Below are positions 1 to 7,860 of a stretch of 64,000 nucleotides of DNA, in pieces. Location of the stretch: the NCBI RefSeq assembly GCF_013464485.1, contig NZ_RAUX01000005.1, forward strand, positions 73,069 to 137,068. The letters run 5' to 3'. The notes below the pieces were generated by a model that was given only the letters and a program-made list of their open reading frames with translations, was not told where the DNA came from and ran no database searches. Made by a program: the position numbers and the translations under genes. Source of the stretch: Stenotrophomonas maltophilia (GTDB lineage Bacteria > Pseudomonadota > Gammaproteobacteria > Xanthomonadales > Xanthomonadaceae). How positions within the stretch are numbered: position 1 is the stretch's first letter; every line of letters begins with the position of its first letter.

Positions 1-97
1 CATAACCTGCTTGCCCGATCTATTCCCAGCCCAGCACTGGACCCCCAGCCGCTGATCGAAGGCCGGGGGACAGCGAACGAGGGCAAGGTCAGACGGC

Positions 98-291
98 TTG
101 ACTAAAACGGATGGGGTCAGTGTTTCCAGGGTATGCGAACCGAGCGCGAGAACCCCCGCACTCGACCATCCAAACCCCCAAGCAGAGTTGACTAAAACGG
201 ATGGAGACAGGGCTTTCGGAACACCCGGGCAGCGTGACTGAACCCAACCACTCACGCGATCCCATGCTGGCCTCCGCTTGACTAAAACGGA
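98..291 (+). repeat. Three direct repeats with a 90-bp period
   Basis: The 14-mer TTGACTAAAACGGA occurs at 98-111, 188-201 and 278-291, so consecutive starts are exactly 90 bp apart. Each copy is followed by a related tail ending in G(G/A)(G/A)(T/A)CAG-like sequence (atggggtcag, atggagacag, acagggacag). The intervening 70 or so bases are not alike, so this is a spaced motif rather than a tandem duplication. A shorter relative, TTGACTAAA, is at 7490-7498 in the same module. Possible roles are protein-binding iterons, a transfer-origin accessory array, or the multiple terminal repeats of an IS21-like element whose body lies outside the window. No choice among these can be made from sequence alone. 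Confidence 0.8.
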
Positions 292-847
292 CAGGGACAG
301 GTCGCGGGAGTGGGGAAAACGGCGGTCCCGGATTTCTAAGGCAAGGGGTGCGGAGTCGGTGGGGAGGTGGGGAGCTGGCTGGGTGGGGAGGGAGGCTGCG
401 GGGGCTGGCGAAAACTTTTTTGAGCGGCTGGGCGTGGCGGGAGTGAGGGGCATAGGGGGCTCCGGTTGGGTTGAGGATTGGGGCTTTACTTAACTTCTAC
501 CGGGGAAAAGCGGAAGGGCAAGAGCGGGGGAGCAAAAACTTGGGGAGGACTGCGGGGGAAGAGGTTGGCTGCCCATTCACCGTTCAAGGTTTTCCGAAGG
601 GTGAAGGGAGTAGGCCATACACAAGTCGCACTGAAGTGTTTTTCCGGCTTGGCTAGAAACGCTGCGCCTTTCCACCCGTCCAGGCCTTGCTGCGCCTTGT
701 TTTCAGTCTTGGCTAACAACTTGGCCAACCGTTCGGCTGAAAAATGGCCGGAACCCCAGAAAAACAGAAGAAAAACGGCTTAGCCCACTTGCGCTTCTTA
801 AATCCTTTGCTAATCCATGGGTGTGGATTTTCATTGCAGGGGGTTAA
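292..847. other. Gene-free G-rich region, candidate oriT neighbourhood
   Basis: No reading frame here has a convincing start and codon pattern. From 361 to 394 the top strand has several runs of three or four G in close succession, giving G-quadruplex potential. Further right are short internal repeats: GCTGCGCCTT at 661-670 and again at 689-698, and two CTTGGCTA segments. In related MobF systems the transfer origin lies beside the gene for a small ribbon-helix-helix relaxosome protein, and one such gene starts at 848. The region is therefore the best place to look for oriT, but I could not identify a nick sequence. Confidence 0.4.
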
Positions 848-1273
848 GTGGGTCGTCCGTCGCTTCTAACCAAATCTTTCAGCATCGCTCCCGATGAGTT
901 GGAGAGCGCGCGGTATTGCGCGAAAGAACAAGGCGTTTCCTTGAACAAGTATTTGCGCCTGGCGGTCCTGGAGAAAAACCGGGGCGTGGTTCAGGGGCTT
1001 GAAGCGTCCGATGCGTTGGGCGACATCCGAGCCACGGTCCGCGAATCCGAAACGCGGAATGCCCTTGCCCTAGAAAGCGCGCTGGCGGACTTGCGAGCAG
1101 AGCAGAGCGCGGCGCTCCAGGCCAATGAAGAACTGGTGGTGAAAACCCTTCAAGCGTTTTCCCAGTTCCTGGCGCAGCAAGAACCCGACGCCGAAACCCT
1201 CTCCAAGCAACCGGCTGCCGAACCCAGTCGAGCTTCTGCTGCTACCTCGGCGTTCCTGCCTCCAAAACTCTAA
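848..1273 (+). CDS. Small ribbon-helix-helix-like relaxosome accessory candidate
   Basis: This 141-residue protein starts at a GTG preceded by AGGGGG (838-843). The first 45 residues, including SIAPDELESARYCAKEQGVSLNKYLRLAVL, given here as a span of residues about 12-41, have the strand-helix-helix look of mobilization-type RHH proteins (TrwA/MobC-like). The rest is acidic, Ala/Glu-rich and probably helical or coiled coil (residues 60-115), with a Pro/Ala/Ser tail. It sits first in a same-strand gene series that leads to a coupling ATPase and a MobF relaxase, which fits a DNA-binding accessory protein acting at oriT and on its own promoter. That role is inferred from fold and position; a plain transcriptional regulator is the alternative. 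Confidence 0.5.
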   Translation: MGRPSLLTKSFSIAPDELESARYCAKEQGVSLNKYLRLAVLEKNRGVVQGLEASDALGDIRATVRESETRNALALESALADLRAEQSAALQANEELVVKTLQAFSQFLAQQEPDAETLSKQPAAEPSRASAATSAFLPPKL

Positions 1274-1307
1274 CCCTTTCCCCACTACCTCATAAGGAGG
1301 CATACCC

Positions 1308-1916
1308 ATGAAGCGTTTCATCCTCACTCTCACCATCGCCGCGTTGCTGGCTCCGGGGCTTTCGTTTGCCCAGGACAGCACCCGGCCCGAACCCCAAAAG
1401 ACCAACAAGCTGCGCCTGTTCAAGGCCGGCGGGATTGGCTGCGCTGCCGGTGCAGGCATCGCCCTGCTGACCGGCAAGAAAGACAAGGCCCTGACGGTGT
1501 GCGCTGCTGGGGCGATTGTCGGAGGCATTGCGTCCTATCAAGCCCAGCTCAAGGAGTTCCGCGAACTGGAAGCCGAAGCCAAGGCAGCTGGCCTGGATGC
1601 TCAGGTGCATACCAAGACCGTCGAAACCAAGGACGGCCAGGCCGAAGCCCTGGACAAGCTGGTCATCCGTTACCCGGCCGCTGACATGCAGCCGGTGAGT
1701 GCCAAGACCGGCGCCACGCTGGACAAGCTGGCCGCGTTGCTCAAGGCGAGCAAAGAAAAGCTGACGGTTGGCTTCAGTGGTGCCGATGCCGCCGTGTGCC
1801 AGGTGCCGGTCGTTGAGCTGGCAAAGCGCGGTGCGCTTCAGAACGCCACGGTCGATGACCAGTGCGGCCGGGGCGATTACGCCATCACGGTTTCGCCGAT
1901 CCCCGACGTTCGCTAA
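1308..1916 (+). CDS. Secreted glycine-rich protein with degenerate OmpA-like C-terminus
   Basis: A 202-residue protein with a strong ribosome site (AAGGAGG, 1299-1305) and a clear signal peptide ending SFAQ near residue 22. Residues 40-80 are Gly/Ala-rich (AGGIGCAAGAGIALL, CAAGAIVGGIASY) and resemble a glycine-zipper membrane segment. From about residue 113 the pattern KLVIRYP...SAKTGATLDKLAALL recalls the start of an OmpA-like peptidoglycan-binding domain, but the usual Asp and Arg residues that bind diaminopimelate are not evident. It probably resides in the periplasm or outer membrane as part of the envelope equipment of this module. I do not recognise a named family; the OmpA link is weak and would need a profile search. 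Confidence 0.5.
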   Translation: MKRFILTLTIAALLAPGLSFAQDSTRPEPQKTNKLRLFKAGGIGCAAGAGIALLTGKKDKALTVCAAGAIVGGIASYQAQLKEFRELEAEAKAAGLDAQVHTKTVETKDGQAEALDKLVIRYPAADMQPVSAKTGATLDKLAALLKASKEKLTVGFSGADAAVCQVPVVELAKRGALQNATVDDQCGRGDYAITVSPIPDVR

Positions 1917-1982
1917 GCCAACCGAGAGCTGGGGGGCGAAAGCCCCCTGGCTCAAATCTTTTTCAAGCGCCTGGGAGGAACC

Positions 1983-3131
1983 ATGACACCCGAAGAACTC
2001 ATCAAACAACGCAAGCAGCGCGAGCTGCTCGCCAAAGCAGCACAAGCCAAGACCACCGCCCCCACGGACGCGGAGAAGCTCGTCAGCGATGCGACAAAAG
2101 AAAACTTGAAAACCGCAGGCCGGCTGGCTGCAAGTTTTGGCAAAGCCTTGGCAGACAAAACCAAGCAAGCGGCCTCGGTCGCCGCTGAGAAGGGGCGAGA
2201 GGCGCAAGAAGCGTTGGCCCGGCGTGCGGAAGAGGCCAAGGCGCGCAAGGAAGCCGAAGCCGCAGAGAACGCGCGCCTGGAAGTCGAGCGCGCCCAGGCG
2301 TTGGCCGAGCAAGAAGCGACTGCCCAGCCCGAGCCGCGGGTGGTTGAGCCCGAGCCCGTTCAAACCGATTCCGCTCCCGAAGCGCCCGAGCCGGTTGTTG
2401 AGGAGGTGGTTCCCGAGCCGACAGCAGAACCAGAAGCAGGCCCCGCGCCTGTCATCAAAGAGCCGGTCAGCGCTCCTGCGCCTGCCGTCAGTGAAGCCGT
2501 GGACGCAACGCCTGCCGCTCCAGTGCCGGCCGAGCTGGTGGCCCCGTCTGTTCCGAACCCCGAACCGAGCAAGTCAGCTCAAGCCCCGGCACCGGCCCCC
2601 AAGGCGACGTCGACCCGGGCCCCGGTGAAACCGGAAGCCCTCAAGGCCAATCCGGCCGGTGAGGCGTCGGCGAAGGCCAGCAACAAGAAGGGCTGGCAAC
2701 TTCTGGCTGGGTCGGGCGTGGCCGTCCTTGTGCTGGGTGGGGCGTTGGCGTGGTGGACCACTCACCGCTCCAGCGAAACCGTTCCGCTCCAAGACAAACC
2801 GGCTGCAGCAGTGACTGCCCCGGCCCCCGTCGCCGTGCCAGTTGCTCCGGTTGTATCCGCGCCGCCCCAGGTCGAGGAGCCCAAGCCCGTGACTGCCCCG
2901 GTGGAAGAGAAGGCCGCGGTCGCTGCCCCGGTTGTGGAAGCCCCGGTGCTGGCAGAGCCACCTAAGGCCCAGACCCCGGCAACTGCCCCGGCGTCAAAGC
3001 CGGTGCCGGTTTCGAAACCAGCTGCAAAGCCCAAGCCGGCCCCCAAGCCTGTTGCTAAACCCGAGCCGAAAAACGATTGGCAGGACCAAGCCAACAGCGA
3101 TATCGACGCGTGGGCAGAAAAGATCAGGTGA
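1983..3131 (+). CDS. Pro/Ala-rich bitopic membrane protein with coiled-coil N-terminus
   Basis: A 382-residue protein with an upstream GGGAGG site (1972-1977). Residues 1-110 are highly charged, Ala/Glu/Lys-rich and likely a cytoplasmic coiled coil. Residues 110-230 are low-complexity Pro/Glu/Ala. A single hydrophobic span (about 235-258, followed by HRS) is then succeeded by a periplasm-facing Pro/Ala/Val/Lys-rich arm and a short polar end, NDWQDQANSDIDAWAEKIR. The layout of cytoplasmic part, one span and a long proline-rich arm is like TonB or the N-terminal half of VirB10, but no TonB or VirB10 C-terminal domain follows. It may link inner-membrane machinery to the envelope. Function unknown. 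Confidence 0.5.
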   Translation: MTPEELIKQRKQRELLAKAAQAKTTAPTDAEKLVSDATKENLKTAGRLAASFGKALADKTKQAASVAAEKGREAQEALARRAEEAKARKEAEAAENARLEVERAQALAEQEATAQPEPRVVEPEPVQTDSAPEAPEPVVEEVVPEPTAEPEAGPAPVIKEPVSAPAPAVSEAVDATPAAPVPAELVAPSVPNPEPSKSAQAPAPAPKATSTRAPVKPEALKANPAGEASAKASNKKGWQLLAGSGVAVLVLGGALAWWTTHRSSETVPLQDKPAAAVTAPAPVAVPVAPVVSAPPQVEEPKPVTAPVEEKAAVAAPVVEAPVLAEPPKAQTPATAPASKPVPVSKPAAKPKPAPKPVAKPEPKNDWQDQANSDIDAWAEKIR

Positions 3132-3195
3132 GGTGCTTGCGCTTATCGAAAGCCTTGCTAGAAAGAATGTGTATCCATGAAAGATGGGAGGAAAA

Positions 3196-3690
3196 ATGTT
3201 TGGGTGGTTGTTTACGCAGTATCGAAAGCCCGGAAAGCTCCACTTCGGATCGAAGTGGCTCAACCTGCATGGGCGATTTTTCATTGGTAACCCAGAAAGA
3301 TTTGGGCTCTCCGATTGCCGAGAGAACGTCCTGACCTCGTATTACTACCTGCGGGCGGACCGGAAGATGCCGGTGGCAAACGATGAGGACTTTGATGCCT
3401 GGAGGATGGACGCCCTGCGCGCCAGCCAGGTTCGGCACGCCAGCGAAAAACATGTGTCCAAAGCCGGCTTTCTTGTCACCTCGGCCGCGTGCGTGGCCCT
3501 TTGCTTTGGGGCATTGGTCGTCAACAAAGTGAAAGGAACACGCCCTTCGCCGGCGGCGATCCAACTCGCGCCCTCGTTGTCGTTGAACGAGTGCAAAAAG
3601 AAATGGACGAGCGGCACCATCACGCCTCAGGAAATCGTGGCGTGTCAGGCGCTATCTCAAACCAACAACAACAACAACGGGAGGCACTGA
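3196..3690 (+). CDS. Small single-span membrane protein, unknown
   Basis: I place the start at the ATG at 3196, not at the ATG twelve bases upstream, because the upstream one overlaps the ribosome site GGGAGG (3186-3191) that is correctly spaced for 3196. The 164-residue product has a soluble N-terminal part with aromatic residues, a single hydrophobic segment around residues 89-111, and a short C-terminal part containing two cysteines (NECKKKW, IVACQALS) before an Asn-rich tail. The two cysteines lie on one side of the span and could pair in the periplasm. The next gene begins three bases after the stop, so the two are almost certainly translated together. No family recognised. Confidence 0.5.
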   Translation: MFGWLFTQYRKPGKLHFGSKWLNLHGRFFIGNPERFGLSDCRENVLTSYYYLRADRKMPVANDEDFDAWRMDALRASQVRHASEKHVSKAGFLVTSAACVALCFGALVVNKVKGTRPSPAAIQLAPSLSLNECKKKWTSGTITPQEIVACQALSQTNNNNNGRH

Positions 3691-3692
3691 GC

Positions 3693-6600
3693 ATGTTGCT
3701 ATCGCTGATGGATTGGACGGTCGGTATTGGCCGCAAGCTGTTCAAGAAGGACGATCAAGCGTCGAGCACGCTGGAGCAAATCATTCTGGACGGCAATGAC
3801 CGCTACGAAAACTTGGTCGGGCGCTTTGACGTGAGCGACCGCGTGAAGAGCCGCGTGCTGGACGTTCCCCCAGAGGATGTAGATATGGCGGTCCAAGCGG
3901 GCGCGGTTTTCGACGAGAAAGAGATGGCACTGGTTGTGCCCGAAGAACTGGATCTGGACCAGTTCCATCCGTGGTGGCCGAAGGTTCCGGAGGATCTGCG
4001 CAACACCCAGGCCCGCATGATCATCACCAAGGAAGGACGTCGTGCCGAAGGCTTCGTGCTGGGGGACGACATGGCGCTGGGCGGCGACAGCACTGCAACC
4101 TCGCTGATGTATCTGGCCTTCCCGCTGATCGGTGCGGTTCAATACTTCTTGGGCTCGCTCATTGGCGCTTTTAGTTACGTGGCGCTGCTGGCCGCGATTC
4201 CTTACTTTGTTGCGTTGAAGCAAGCGGAAGGGATGAAGGAAGCCTTCAAGGGCCTGGCCCTGATGGTGCTGCCCGTGCTGATTGCAACCGCTTCGGCGGC
4301 GTTGTCGTCCGCGCTCCACGTGGACGCGGCCAGCATGGGGCAAGCAGCGGTTGACCCGATGAACACGGGAGCGGGGATGATGGCGGTCGCTGCGGGCTTT
4401 GCCAAAATGGCGGGCATCGTTCTTCTGATCTTGACCATTCCTGGCCTGCTGTTGTTTGCGGCCTTCCTGAGTGCGGCCTCGCATCCCCACCGGGGCGTGC
4501 TGGGGGGGACCGCCGAGCGCTTCATTCAGTTGATGAAGTGGATGGTGGTGATCTTGGCCCTGGTGGGGATTGGCTCCCTTCTCCCGGACGGGATGGGCGT
4601 GGCCGTGGCGTTTGTGATCGCGGCCATGTATGCCTTGCAGTTCACGGAAGGCAACTTCGTTCAAACGGCCGCTCGCCTCTACCTGCAAAACCTGGACAAC
4701 AACCTGGCGACCCAGGGTGCCCTGTCCAAGTCCCACGTGAAGGCCCGCGAGCAGCAGGCTGCCGAAGCGTTGCGCGACAAGACCCCGCTTTTGAAGGTGG
4801 GTCGAGCGTCTGGTCACCTGAACGACCGCGGCCATGGCTTTGCGCCGGACAAGGGCACGGTGATGATGCTGTCCTGGCGCGACCTGACCCAAGGCCTGAT
4901 CGTCTACGGGCGTATCGGTTCGGGCAAGTCCTTCAGCGTGCTGCGGCCGTTGGCCCGTCGCTATCGCGAGTCCGCATTAGCCGTAGGACTGCGGAATGAA
5001 CTGAAGGGGAGCGCCGCGGGCGAGACCGTTCTTGATGCGAAGCGCAGCGGGGGTGGAGCACTCATCCTCGACGCGAAGGACGGCGCGATCATCTCCGATC
5101 TGGGCAAGGACGCGTTTGATATCGTCGTGCGCGCAGGCATGTCGGTGGCCCCCTACGAGGGCCTGGAGCCGGATCAAATCACCAAGGCCCTTCGCGGCGC
5201 GACCGGCGGCAAGGTTGATGAGAAGTCCAAGCTCTGGAGCGATGGCGGCGACGCTTTCCTCTTCCACACCGGCATCATCCTGAAGGCCGCATGCGAGCAC
5301 GAGCAGGCCTACCGAGACTTCTGCATCGCCAAGCTGGAAGGGTTGGAGCACGCCCGGTTGATGATGCTGCTGGAGCGGGAGGAGTTGGAGAAGCGTGGCT
5401 TGGGGTTGGAAGACCTGGAAGCGGCGCTGGCTCGCGTGGAAGAGCAAATGGGCACTTACGCGATTGTGGCGGAGGCTTCCCGGAACTGGTTCTACACCCC
5501 ATTCCACCATGCCAAGCTGTTGGCGATGGTTGAGCAGGTGGTGCCGACGCCGCGTGGCGGGGAGATTGCCAGCGCTCGCGTGCTGGAGTTGGTGAACTGG
5601 TTGGGGTTGGAGCGCCCGGATACGTCTAGCACTGACGAAGAGCGGGAGGCCTATGCCGCCTACTCCCGGGACTACCACAACCGCTTGGCCACCCGGTCCG
5701 AGACCGTCCATCCCGACTTGCTGCGTCCCATGTCCCAGCTGCAAAGCTCGCTGGAATGGGCATTGCTGGGCGTTCCTGCAATGCATAAAGAGCAGCGCCA
5801 GTCCTTCACGTTGAACTCGCGGGGGCTCATCGAAAAACTGCTTCGGGGTGAAAAGCTCCGGACGGCAGATGACATCCCGTGGCATTCCGTCGAACGTGGG
5901 GAAGTGGACGTCTCTCAGGCGCTTTACGGGAAGTTCGTGGGCTTGTTCCTGCCCCCCACCCAGTTCGGCGAAGCGGGCGACATGATGCAGCGGTTGCTCA
6001 AGCAGCGTGTCATGAACGGCATTCGGGCACGCGGGGCGCACGGCGACAAGTGGCGCGAAATGCTGCCGGGCCAAACCGACGTGCTGCTGATGATGGACGA
6101 GGCGCATTTGCTGCTGACTTCGGACGACGTGCTGCTCTTCAGCACCTCCCGAAGCCTGGGGTTGATGCCGGTGATCGCGGTGCAGGGCCACGACAGCCTT
6201 ATCAACACCTACGGGTCGGAGAACGAAGCCGATTTGCTGGCCAACACCATGCAATCGGTCATCGCGCTCAACCACTCGTTTGTCACACGCAACTACTTGA
6301 TGAAGCGGCTGGGCAAGGCTCAGTTGACCACCTTCAAGGAGCCGACGCGTGGCATCGATTTCTCGGGTGGCTTGACCAACTTCCGCCACAGCGTTCTCAA
6401 CGACCCGAACCACCCCTACGCAGCGGCCTACGAGCAAATGCTGATGCAGGGCGCAGGCCGCTTGAGCGCGCTTCGCGTGGATCCGGCGACGGGGCGCAAA
6501 TGGCGCGTCGGGGCTGAAGACACGGTGGGCCAAGAGGAGCTGGCACGGGACATCGACATGCCCACAGGGGGCAAGCGGGAGGTCCTGCCGCTCTTCCTGG

Positions 6601-6707
6601 AAGAGGAATACCCGGCCCTGACCGCTGCACGCGGCAATGCGATTGTCTCGCTCTGCCGGGCAGGCGTGAGCCGCACGGACTTGGCCGAGATGATGCCCAA
6701 CGACTGA
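3693..6707 (+). CDS. Large polytopic membrane ATPase, VirD4/TraG/FtsK-like
   Basis: The start at 3693 follows GGGAGG (3679-3684) and lies three bases after the previous stop; the frame is open further upstream but that part overlaps the previous gene. The product has 1004 residues. Residues about 138-320 hold several hydrophobic spans. The ATPase part has a Walker A motif GRIGSGKS (about 406-413) and a Walker B-like VLLMMDEAH (about 796-804). This is the order seen in type IV coupling and pumping ATPases, but the protein is longer and more polytopic than TrwB/TraD, and a separate TrwB/TraD-like protein is encoded at 8915-10825. It may be a second substrate-handling or assembly ATPase of a transfer apparatus. 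Assignment to a specific family is not possible by eye. Confidence 0.6.
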   Translation: MLLSLMDWTVGIGRKLFKKDDQASSTLEQIILDGNDRYENLVGRFDVSDRVKSRVLDVPPEDVDMAVQAGAVFDEKEMALVVPEELDLDQFHPWWPKVPEDLRNTQARMIITKEGRRAEGFVLGDDMALGGDSTATSLMYLAFPLIGAVQYFLGSLIGAFSYVALLAAIPYFVALKQAEGMKEAFKGLALMVLPVLIATASAALSSALHVDAASMGQAAVDPMNTGAGMMAVAAGFAKMAGIVLLILTIPGLLLFAAFLSAASHPHRGVLGGTAERFIQLMKWMVVILALVGIGSLLPDGMGVAVAFVIAAMYALQFTEGNFVQTAARLYLQNLDNNLATQGALSKSHVKAREQQAAEALRDKTPLLKVGRASGHLNDRGHGFAPDKGTVMMLSWRDLTQGLIVYGRIGSGKSFSVLRPLARRYRESALAVGLRNELKGSAAGETVLDAKRSGGGALILDAKDGAIISDLGKDAFDIVVRAGMSVAPYEGLEPDQITKALRGATGGKVDEKSKLWSDGGDAFLFHTGIILKAACEHEQAYRDFCIAKLEGLEHARLMMLLEREELEKRGLGLEDLEAALARVEEQMGTYAIVAEASRNWFYTPFHHAKLLAMVEQVVPTPRGGEIASARVLELVNWLGLERPDTSSTDEEREAYAAYSRDYHNRLATRSETVHPDLLRPMSQLQSSLEWALLGVPAMHKEQRQSFTLNSRGLIEKLLRGEKLRTADDIPWHSVERGEVDVSQALYGKFVGLFLPPTQFGEAGDMMQRLLKQRVMNGIRARGAHGDKWREMLPGQTDVLLMMDEAHLLLTSDDVLLFSTSRSLGLMPVIAVQGHDSLINTYGSENEADLLANTMQSVIALNHSFVTRNYLMKRLGKAQLTTFKEPTRGIDFSGGLTNFRHSVLNDPNHPYAAAYEQMLMQGAGRLSALRVDPATGRKWRVGAEDTVGQEELARDIDMPTGGKREVLPLFLEEEYPALTAARGNAIVSLCRAGVSRTDLAEMMPND

Positions 6708-6792
6708 GCCCAAAAAGGGCAAGGCAACCCTTGCCCTTTCCCAAAATCGATCAATGCTGACCCAACCACCCATTTCCTTGAAGGAGGACTTT

Positions 6793-7323
6793 ATGAGTAA
6801 TACCCACCTCGATGCCTTGAACGACCTGCTGGGCGCTCGCGATAAACGGCGAGCCAAGCTGGCCGGAGAGCGTCCAAACGACCACCAACCGCAGAAGAAA
6901 GCAGCCTTCGACCAGTCGCTGGCGAAGGACCAGGCCGATATCCAGGAGAAGCAACAAGCCGTGTTGGACTGGGCCAAGCAAGCCAAGCCCGACGAGATCA
7001 CCGACGCGCGTGAGCGGTTGCACGCACAGGTGCAGCAGCGCGCTGAAGACGCGCCCAAAGACAAGCACGCCCAAGTGGTGTTCAGCACCGTGGACGAATG
7101 GCGACAGAAGCGCCAGCAGAAGGACGGAGGGCAATCCTTGGGGGAAAACATCCCCATGCTGACTGCGGCCCAGCGGCAGCAAACCATGGGGCCTGGTAAG
7201 TTGGGCTACGCGCACTACGCCGCCAGCGCGAAGAAGGAAGCGGACTTCATGAAGCGCTATGAGGCGGGCTTCGACTGGGACAAGCACGAGGCCCAAGTCC
7301 AGAAGAACATCTACCGTCAATGA
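6793..7323 (+). CDS. Hydrophilic, probably helical protein, unknown
   Basis: The chosen ATG (6793) has an excellent AAGGAGG site at 6781-6786; another ATG 39 bases upstream does not. The 176-residue product has no signal peptide or membrane span, is rich in Lys, Gln, Asp and Ala, and looks mostly helical, with residues 40-100 a possible coiled coil. It follows the large membrane ATPase gene by about 85 bases and is the last gene before a strong terminator, so it belongs to the same transcript. A cytoplasmic adaptor or chaperone for the ATPase would fit, but nothing in the sequence proves it. Confidence 0.5.
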   Translation: MSNTHLDALNDLLGARDKRRAKLAGERPNDHQPQKKAAFDQSLAKDQADIQEKQQAVLDWAKQAKPDEITDARERLHAQVQQRAEDAPKDKHAQVVFSTVDEWRQKRQQKDGGQSLGENIPMLTAAQRQQTMGPGKLGYAHYAASAKKEADFMKRYEAGFDWDKHEAQVQKNIYRQ

Positions 7324-7347
7324 CGGTCCATTCCCCGTGTCGCATCC

Positions 7348-7369
7348 AGGGCCCTTCGGGGCCCTTTTT
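7348..7369 (+). terminator. Rho-independent terminator
   Basis: Perfect 7-bp stem AGGGCCC / GGGCCCT with a TTCG loop, followed directly by a T run (7365-7369). It ends the first gene block of the accessory module. Confidence 0.85.
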
Positions 7370-7593
7370 GTTGGGCACGTTCCCTTGTTTGTGAGTGGAT
7401 CGATCTACCCATAAAAGCAAACGGAAAAAGCGGCTCAAAGCAAGAAGCGGGGTGGGGGTTGATCATCTGGGGAAGAGAGAAAAAAAGGTTTGACTAAACA
7501 TCAAAAGTGTCGATCAATCGAGATTTTTAGGGTTGCCAGTTTTATGGGATGTGGTTGACTGTAATCAGTCAAACACAACCGGGGGAGGCCCTT
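7370..7593. promoter_or_regulatory. Leader region with palindrome TTGACTG/CAGTCAA and other motifs
   Basis: This gene-free stretch separates two gene blocks and holds several short signals. A palindrome TTGACTG-taat-CAGTCAA lies at 7555-7572, just upstream of the ribosome site of the next small gene. TTGACTAAA at 7490-7498 matches the start of the 90-bp-spaced repeats at the left edge of the window. CCCATAAAA (7408-7416) and its inverse TTTTATGGG (7540-7548) recur at 14553-14561, beside an operator-like palindrome upstream of the GIY-YIG gene. The arrangement suggests a regulated promoter for the second block, with one regulator shared across the module. No clear -35/-10 pair was identified. 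Confidence 0.5.
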
Positions 7594-7716
7594 ATGTATA
7601 TTTTTGCCGATGCTTACGAGTTCGCCGTGGACAACGTGGGGAACCTGCTGATCACCTTGCTTTCGTTTTCGGTGGTGAGCTACGTGGCCGCCAACGTGGC
7701 AGGGTTGCTGGCTTGA
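7594..7716 (+). CDS. Tiny membrane protein (40 aa)
   Basis: A 40-codon frame with a very strong ribosome site, GGGGGAGG at 7581-7588, five bases before the ATG. The product begins MYIFADAYEF and contains one hydrophobic segment, NLLITLLSFSVVSYVAANVA, ending in GLLA. It is too short for most gene finders. Its stop overlaps the start of another small membrane-protein frame (TGATG), which supports both being real. Possible roles are a pilin-like or coat-like subunit, a regulator of the neighbouring membrane ATPases, or a small toxin-like peptide; the sequence does not decide. Its position at the head of the ankyrin/coupling-protein/relaxase block ties it to transfer functions. Confidence 0.55.
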   Translation: MYIFADAYEFAVDNVGNLLITLLSFSVVSYVAANVAGLLA

Positions 7717-7826
7717 TGGCCTGGTTGAGGGGGGATTTGGAGCAGATGGATCTGCACACCGTTTCGCTTTTCCTACAAACCGGGGTTTTGGTTGGCGCGG
7801 CTTTCATCCTCAAGATCGCTTGCTGA
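7716..7826 (+). CDS. Tiny membrane protein (36 aa), translationally coupled
   Basis: The ATG at 7716 overlaps the previous stop in TGATG. The 36-residue product has a short polar N-terminus (MAWLRGDLEQM) and one hydrophobic helix (VSLFLQTGVLVGAAFILKIA). An internal ATG at 7746, preceded by GGAG, would give a 26-residue form that still contains the whole helix. With its neighbour it makes a pair of small single-span proteins, reminiscent in size of filamentous-phage coat subunits, although nothing else phage-like is present. Function unknown. Confidence 0.45.
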   Translation: MAWLRGDLEQMDLHTVSLFLQTGVLVGAAFILKIAC

Positions 7827-7860
7827 TTGCCAAAACCGAAAAAGACGGTATGCAAAGGGG

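Noticed and set aside
278-783. Short reading frames in the left gene-free region
   Set aside because: Starts lack ribosome sites, products are low-complexity Gly/Arg-rich and frames overlap each other; they look like by-products of G-rich sequence.
4977-7187. Long minus-strand reading frame opposite the large ATPase gene
   Set aside because: It mirrors a well-supported gene with ATPase motifs; the antisense product has no recognisable domain and His/Gln/Arg-rich composition typical of shadows.
7594-7826. Reading the two tiny proteins as part of a filamentous prophage
   Set aside because: No replication initiator, adsorption protein or Zot-like assembly gene is present; the neighbouring genes are conjugation-type.
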